Below, piece by piece: positions 6,017-8,886 of a stretch of DNA of 8,886 nucleotides. The translations under genes were made by a program, and so were the position numbers. The stretch is from Streptosporangiaceae bacterium (GTDB lineage Bacteria; Actinomycetota; Actinomycetes; Streptosporangiales; Streptosporangiaceae): NCBI GenBank assembly GCA_025934635.1, contig JAICWX010000352.1:1-8886 (forward strand), given 5' to 3'. The notes under the pieces were generated by a model. The model saw only the letters and a program-made list of their open reading frames with translations, was not told where the DNA came from and did not search any database. The first letter of the stretch is position 1; the number at the start of each line of letters is the position of its first letter.

Positions 6017-7738
6017 GCCGTGCCCGCTGGCTGCGCTCTGTCCGCTGGCTGCGCTCTGTCCGTTGGCGCCGGGCCCATCGAGCTGGCCGAGCCAGCCGTT
6101 GATGCTGCGGGCCAGCACCGGCATCGGGAGCGAGCCGTGGTCCAGGATGGCGGCGTGGAACTCGGGCAGCGAGAACGACGGGCCCAGCCGCTGCCTGGCC
6201 TCCTCCCGGATCCGCAGGATCTCCAGCTTGCCGGTGAGGTAGGCCAGCGCCTGGCCCGGCATCACCACGTACCGGTCGATCTCGTCGGCCAGGAACCCGC
6301 GCGGCATCGGGACGTGCTCGGCCATGAACTCCAGGGCCCGCTCCCGGCTCCAGCCGAACGCGTGGATGCCGGTGTCCACTACCAGCCGCACCGCCCGCAT
6401 TAGGGACGCGGTGATCGAGCCGAGCAGGCCGCGGTCGTCGGCGTACAGGCCGATCTCCTCGCAGAGCTGCTCGGCGTACAGGCCCCAGCCTTCGGAGAAC
6501 ACCGCCAGGCTGCGCTGGCGCTGCAGGTCGGGCAGGTCCTTCATCAGCTGGAGGCGGGAAAGCTGCAGGTGATGCCCGGGTACCGCCTCGTGGAAGGCGA
6601 CCGCCTCGATGTCCCAGCCGGTCCCGGCGGTAGGCCGCAGCGTGTTGAACCAGAACGTGCCGGGCCGCCCGCCGTCCAGCCGCGGCGCGGTGTAGTGCGG
6701 CGCCGCGCCGCTCGACGCGACCACCTCCGGCATCGGGGTCACCTGGCAGGGCGGCGGCAGCGGCGCCGGGAAGATTTCGCCCGCCCGGGCCTCGGCTCGC
6801 TTCACCGCGCCCGCCGCCTGGCGCAGCGCCTCCTCGGCGGGCAGCTTCCCGGCCGAGTCCCGCAGCGCCGCGCGGACCGCCTCCAGGCTGGAGAGCCCGA
6901 GCCCCTTACCCAGCTCGGCCGCCCGGGCCTCGAGCGCGGCGATCTGGTCCAGGCCGGTCTGGTGCAGTTCCTGGGCGGTCAGCGGCAGCGTGGTGTAGAC
7001 CCGGATCGACCGCGCGTAGTCCTCGTCGCCGCCAGGCAGGTAGGTCAGCCCGGCCTGCTCCGACGGCCGGGCGCGCGGGAGCAGGTCCCGCACGATGTCC
7101 ACCCACCGGCCCAGCGCCGGGCGCACCACGTCCTCGGCGATCGCCCGGCGTTCGGACTGCCACGCCCCGGTCCGGGCCCAGCCGGGCGGCGGCTCGGGGA
7201 CGAGCACGGCGCCGATCTCGGGAGCCGCCAGGACGGCCTGCGCCCAGGTGATGGCCTGCTCGGCCAGCGGGGCGACCGGCAGCCGCCCCTTGGCGGCGCC
7301 CTCCCGCAACCGCTCGCCGATCTGGTCCATCCAGCCGCCGCTGCGGCGCAGCCGGGTCAGGTAGGCCTCGGCCGCGGTCGTATCGGTCAGCACCGTCCGG
7401 GCGGCGATGGCCAGGAAGGTGGCCGGCCCCGAATACTGCATGGCGGTGACCGTGTGGTCCTCGCGGGCCGAGTCGATGACCTCCAGGTCCTGCAGGGCGG
7501 CCTGCCGGGTGCAGCCCAGCGTGACCGCGTCGGCCAGGCTTACCCCGGCTTCACCGGCCAGTTCGTCCGCCTCGGCGATGAACCGGGCGGCCTCGGCCCG
7601 CCAGGCCTGCTGGCCCGCCGCGCTCTCGTCCGGGACCAGGTCGTCGTAGCCGGGGATGCCGTACATGGTGGCCACGAACGGGTTCACGTCGAGCCAGCGT
7701 TGGTGGAACCGGTCGGCGAGGTCGCGCGCTGAAGTCAT
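5993..7738 (-). CDS. DUF885 family protein, putative metal-dependent hydrolase
   Basis: This 581-residue protein starts without a signal peptide or membrane segment, so it is probably cytosolic. The DUF885 signature is clear: AFHEAVPGHHLQ (residues 381-392), SEGWGLYAEQL (415-425), DTGIHAFGWSRERA (455-468) and MPGQALAYLTGK (493-504). HExxPGHH is not the canonical HExxH zinc site. DUF885 proteins are thought to be metallopeptidase-like, but the substrate is unknown. The N-terminus (LADRFHQRWLDVNPFVATMYGIPGYDD, about residues 7-33 in sense) is typical. The C-terminus beyond about 552 is a Gly/Ser/Ala tail with two GQSAAS repeats. The stop lies inside the convergent regulator gene (24-base overlap). 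The gene follows the hydratase by 29 bases in the same direction and may be co-transcribed or use its own leaderless promoter. Confidence 0.9.
   Translation of the reverse strand: MTSARDLADRFHQRWLDVNPFVATMYGIPGYDDLVPDESAAGQQAWRAEAARFIAEADELAGEAGVSLADAVTLGCTRQAALQDLEVIDSAREDHTVTAMQYSGPATFLAIAARTVLTDTTAAEAYLTRLRRSGGWMDQIGERLREGAAKGRLPVAPLAEQAITWAQAVLAAPEIGAVLVPEPPPGWARTGAWQSERRAIAEDVVRPALGRWVDIVRDLLPRARPSEQAGLTYLPGGDEDYARSIRVYTTLPLTAQELHQTGLDQIAALEARAAELGKGLGLSSLEAVRAALRDSAGKLPAEEALRQAAGAVKRAEARAGEIFPAPLPPPCQVTPMPEVVASSGAAPHYTAPRLDGGRPGTFWFNTLRPTAGTGWDIEAVAFHEAVPGHHLQLSRLQLMKDLPDLQRQRSLAVFSEGWGLYAEQLCEEIGLYADDRGLLGSITASLMRAVRLVVDTGIHAFGWSRERALEFMAEHVPMPRGFLADEIDRYVVMPGQALAYLTGKLEILRIREEARQRLGPSFSLPEFHAAILDHGSLPMPVLARSINGWLGQLDGPGANGQSAASGQSAASGHGSADGHSA
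6026..6061 (-). repeat. Two tandem 18-bp units in the DUF885 3' end
   Basis: GCTGGCTGCGCTCTGTCC occurs twice in direct succession (6026-6043 and 6044-6061). In the minus-strand gene it encodes two GQSAAS hexapeptides in the Gly/Ser-rich C-terminal tail. It lies just outside the end of the convergent regulator gene. Confidence 0.95.
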
Positions 7739-7750
7739 GGGTATAAGTTA
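7739..7750 (-). promoter_or_regulatory. Possible leaderless -10 box for the DUF885 gene
   Basis: Reading the minus strand, TAACTT (7750-7745) ends 6 bases before the ATG of the DUF885 gene, and no ribosome site is present. This spacing places the transcription start on the start codon. No good -35 box is seen, so the evidence is weak and read-through from the hydratase gene remains possible. Confidence 0.3.
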
Positions 7751-7767
7751 CGCACCCGCCGCCGCCG

Positions 7768-8622
7768 TCAGGCGCGTACTTGCAGCCGTCCCCGGTCGAT
7801 GACCACGGTGCCGTCGTCCTTGGTCGTCTGAAAGAGGGCGGTGTCGCTGCCGCCCTGCCGCCAGACCGAGACGGTCAGCGCCTCGCCCGGCCACACCGGG
7901 CGGCTGACCCGGCCGGACATGGACCCGAACCGGGCCGGGTCGGAGCCGCAGAGCACGTGCAGCAGGGCGCGGCCGGTGACCCCGTAGGTGCACAGGCCGT
8001 GCAGGATCGGCCGGTCGAAGCCGCCGCGGGCGGCGAACTTGGGGTCGACGTGCAGCGGGTTCCTGTCCCCGGACAGCCGGTAGACCAGCGCCTGCTCCGG
8101 CCGGGTCTGGTAGGTCACCTGGTGGTCGGGCGCGCGGTCCGGCCGGTCCCAGGCCGCATCGCTGCCGCGCTCGCCGCCGAAGCCGCCCTCGCCGCGGATG
8201 AACGCGCTGCTCCTGGTGGTCGCCAGCGGCTCCCCGGTGGCCGCGTCGACCGCCACGTTCTCGGTCACCACCAGCGCCCCGGAGCCCTTGTCGTAGATGC
8301 CGGTCACGGTCGAGGTGGTGCGGACGGTGCCCTCGACTGGCAGCGGCCGGTGCAGCTCGACCGCCTGCTCGGCGTGCACCAGCATGGCCCGGTCGAAGTC
8401 GCCGAGGCTGCCCGAGGTCCGGCCCTGCGCGATGAGCACCGCGTAGGTCGGCAGTACCTGCTGCTCGATGCCCTCGGAGTTCTCGGTGGTGAACTCGAGC
8501 TCGGCCAGCGGGTCGCCCAGGCCGGCGCCGACCCCGACCGCGTAGAGCAGGGCGTCCTTGCTGTCCCAGGACCGCTCCTGCGGTTCGCCCGCTACGCCCA
8601 CGAGGCTGTGGTTAAGCGCCAT
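7768..8622 (-). CDS. MaoC-type (R)-specific enoyl-CoA hydratase 2
   Basis: This 284-residue cytosolic protein is predicted to hydrate trans-2-enoyl-CoA to (R)-3-hydroxyacyl-CoA. It has the two-hot-dog layout of eukaryotic-type hydratase 2. The degenerate N-terminal half (about 1-145) contains LLYAVGVGAG and QQVLPTYAV. The C-terminal half carries the hydratase 2 motif YRLSGDRNPLHVDP (181-194), with probable catalytic Asp186 and His191, then GFDRPILHGLCTYG (201-214). The whole chain resembles mycobacterial HtdY (Rv3389c) and related steroid or fatty acid hydratases from memory. ATG at 8622 has a GGGGAG ribosome site close upstream; the open frame beyond it crosses the divergent promoters and is not used. 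It is divergent from a dehydrogenase that could oxidise its product. Confidence 0.93.
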   Translation of the reverse strand: MALNHSLVGVAGEPQERSWDSKDALLYAVGVGAGLGDPLAELEFTTENSEGIEQQVLPTYAVLIAQGRTSGSLGDFDRAMLVHAEQAVELHRPLPVEGTVRTTSTVTGIYDKGSGALVVTENVAVDAATGEPLATTRSSAFIRGEGGFGGERGSDAAWDRPDRAPDHQVTYQTRPEQALVYRLSGDRNPLHVDPKFAARGGFDRPILHGLCTYGVTGRALLHVLCGSDPARFGSMSGRVSRPVWPGEALTVSVWRQGGSDTALFQTTKDDGTVVIDRGRLQVRA

Positions 8623-8657
8623 GACTCCCCTTTGGCCGGCCCTTCGTGCGCCGCGTC

Positions 8658-8687
8658 TTGTTCGCCGTAATGGCAAATTGTTAGAAT
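8658..8687 (+). promoter_or_regulatory. Predicted promoter of the right-edge dehydrogenase
   Basis: TTGTTC (8658-8663) and TAGAAT (8682-8687) are separated by 18 bases and resemble main-sigma -35 and -10 boxes in a markedly AT-rich patch. Transcription would start near 8694, giving a leader of about 60 nt. The -10 box coincides, offset by one base, with the -10 box of the opposite-strand promoter. Confidence 0.5.
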
Positions 8688-8699
8688 AAAGTTCTAGAA
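8682..8699. promoter_or_regulatory. Candidate shared operator between hydratase and dehydrogenase
   Basis: TAGAA (8682-8686) and TTCTA (8692-8696) form a dyad with a 5-bp centre, and TTCTAGAA (8692-8699) is a second overlapping palindrome. Both lie on the overlapping -10 boxes of the divergent promoters, so one repressor could silence both genes. The half-sites recall those of the TetR-type regulator KstR, but the spacing is one base too long, so the regulator is not assigned. Confidence 0.4.
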
Positions 8700-8711
8700 A
8701 AGAATTGTCAG
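8683..8711 (-). promoter_or_regulatory. Predicted promoter of the MaoC hydratase
   Basis: Read on the minus strand, CTGACA (8711-8706) and TATTCT (8688-8683) have an ideal 17-bp spacer. Start would fall near 8676, giving a leader of about 54 nt before ATG 8622. The spacer contains the palindrome TTCTAGAA (8692-8699). Confidence 0.55.
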
Positions 8712-8755
8712 GGGACGGCCCTGGGAGTGTCAAGCACGCCGAAGGAGTCACCGTC

Positions 8756-8886
8756 ATGGGCATTCTGGACGGCAAGGTCGCCATCGTGACCGGCGCCAGC
8801 CGCGGCATCGGGGCGGAGATCGCCCGCCGGTTCGGCGAGGAGGGCGCGGCGGTGGCCGTCGTCGCCCGGACCACGGAGGCGGGCAC
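8756..8886 (+). CDS. Short-chain dehydrogenase/reductase, 5' part (cut by window edge)
   Basis: ATG at 8756 has a strong GAAGGAG ribosome site (8741-8747) at an 8-nt spacing. The visible 43 codons begin MGILDGKVAIVTGASRGIG and continue through an EIARRFGEEGAAVAVVAR-like segment. This is the N-terminal Rossmann strand with the glycine motif TGASRGIG (residues about 12-19) of the SDR superfamily. The catalytic Ser-Tyr-Lys region is beyond the window, so the substrate cannot be inferred from its own sequence. Divergence from a hydratase 2 gene suggests a 3-hydroxyacyl-CoA dehydrogenase role, which would split the two activities found fused in peroxisomal multifunctional enzyme 2. Confidence 0.88.
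   Translation, partial: MGILDGKVAIVTGASRGIGAEIARRFGEEGAAVAVVARTTEAG

Noticed and set aside
8682..8696. KstR operator
   Set aside because: The half-sites resemble KstR (TAGAA and TTCTA), but the centre is 5 bp instead of 4 and the conserved inner C is missing, so I kept it only as an unassigned dyad.
8623..8886. Extension of the hydratase frame to the window edge
   Set aside because: It would run through both divergent promoters and antisense to the start of the next dehydrogenase; ATG 8622 has a good ribosome site and family-typical N-terminus.
1..8886. Transposase, phage, toxin-antitoxin, tRNA or rRNA gene
   Set aside because: No such protein motifs or RNA structures were seen on either strand; apart from the left intergenic repeats nothing suggests a mobile element.

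Overview
The window is very GC-rich with GC-biased third codon positions, GTG starts and 4-base gene overlaps. This points to a high-GC actinomycete. The closest relatives I can recall for several proteins (NadA, NadB, the MaoC hydratase) are mycobacterial, but the genus cannot be fixed; a Streptosporangiales-like actinomycete is a guess.

Layout: (1) 1-533 holds no convincing protein gene. It has a DosR-like palindrome at the extreme left edge, a cluster of 13-bp inverted and direct repeats (73-132), some GC hairpins, and then an AT-rich promoter with a dyad over the predicted transcription start of the next operon. (2) 534-4284 is a compact nadA-nadB-nadC operon for de novo NAD synthesis: quinolinate synthase, L-aspartate oxidase and quinolinate phosphoribosyltransferase. 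The genes are joined by 4-base GTGA overlaps. A 16-codon leader frame with a strong ribosome site ends on the nadA start through an ATGA overlap. (3) 4279-6016 is a divergent pair, a DltE-like short-chain dehydrogenase (minus) and an XRE/MmyB-type regulator (plus), sharing a 100-bp spacer with a perfect 15-bp dyad. (4) 5993-8622 on the minus strand carries a DUF885 protein and, upstream of it, a two-domain MaoC-type enoyl-CoA hydratase 2. (5) 8756-8886 starts a second short-chain dehydrogenase on the plus strand, cut by the window edge. It is divergent from the hydratase, and the two predicted promoters share their -10 region.

Functionally, NadB makes iminoaspartate, NadA condenses it with dihydroxyacetone phosphate to quinolinate, and NadC converts quinolinate to nicotinate mononucleotide. 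The hydratase and the right-edge dehydrogenase resemble the hydration and oxidation steps of acyl-CoA beta-oxidation. Most genes are ordinary actinobacterial housekeeping or accessory genes, and I see no defence, mobile or biosynthetic system. The most unusual signals are short in-frame tandem repeats inserted in all three nad genes and in the DUF885 tail, the possible nadA leader peptide, and the shared divergent promoters.
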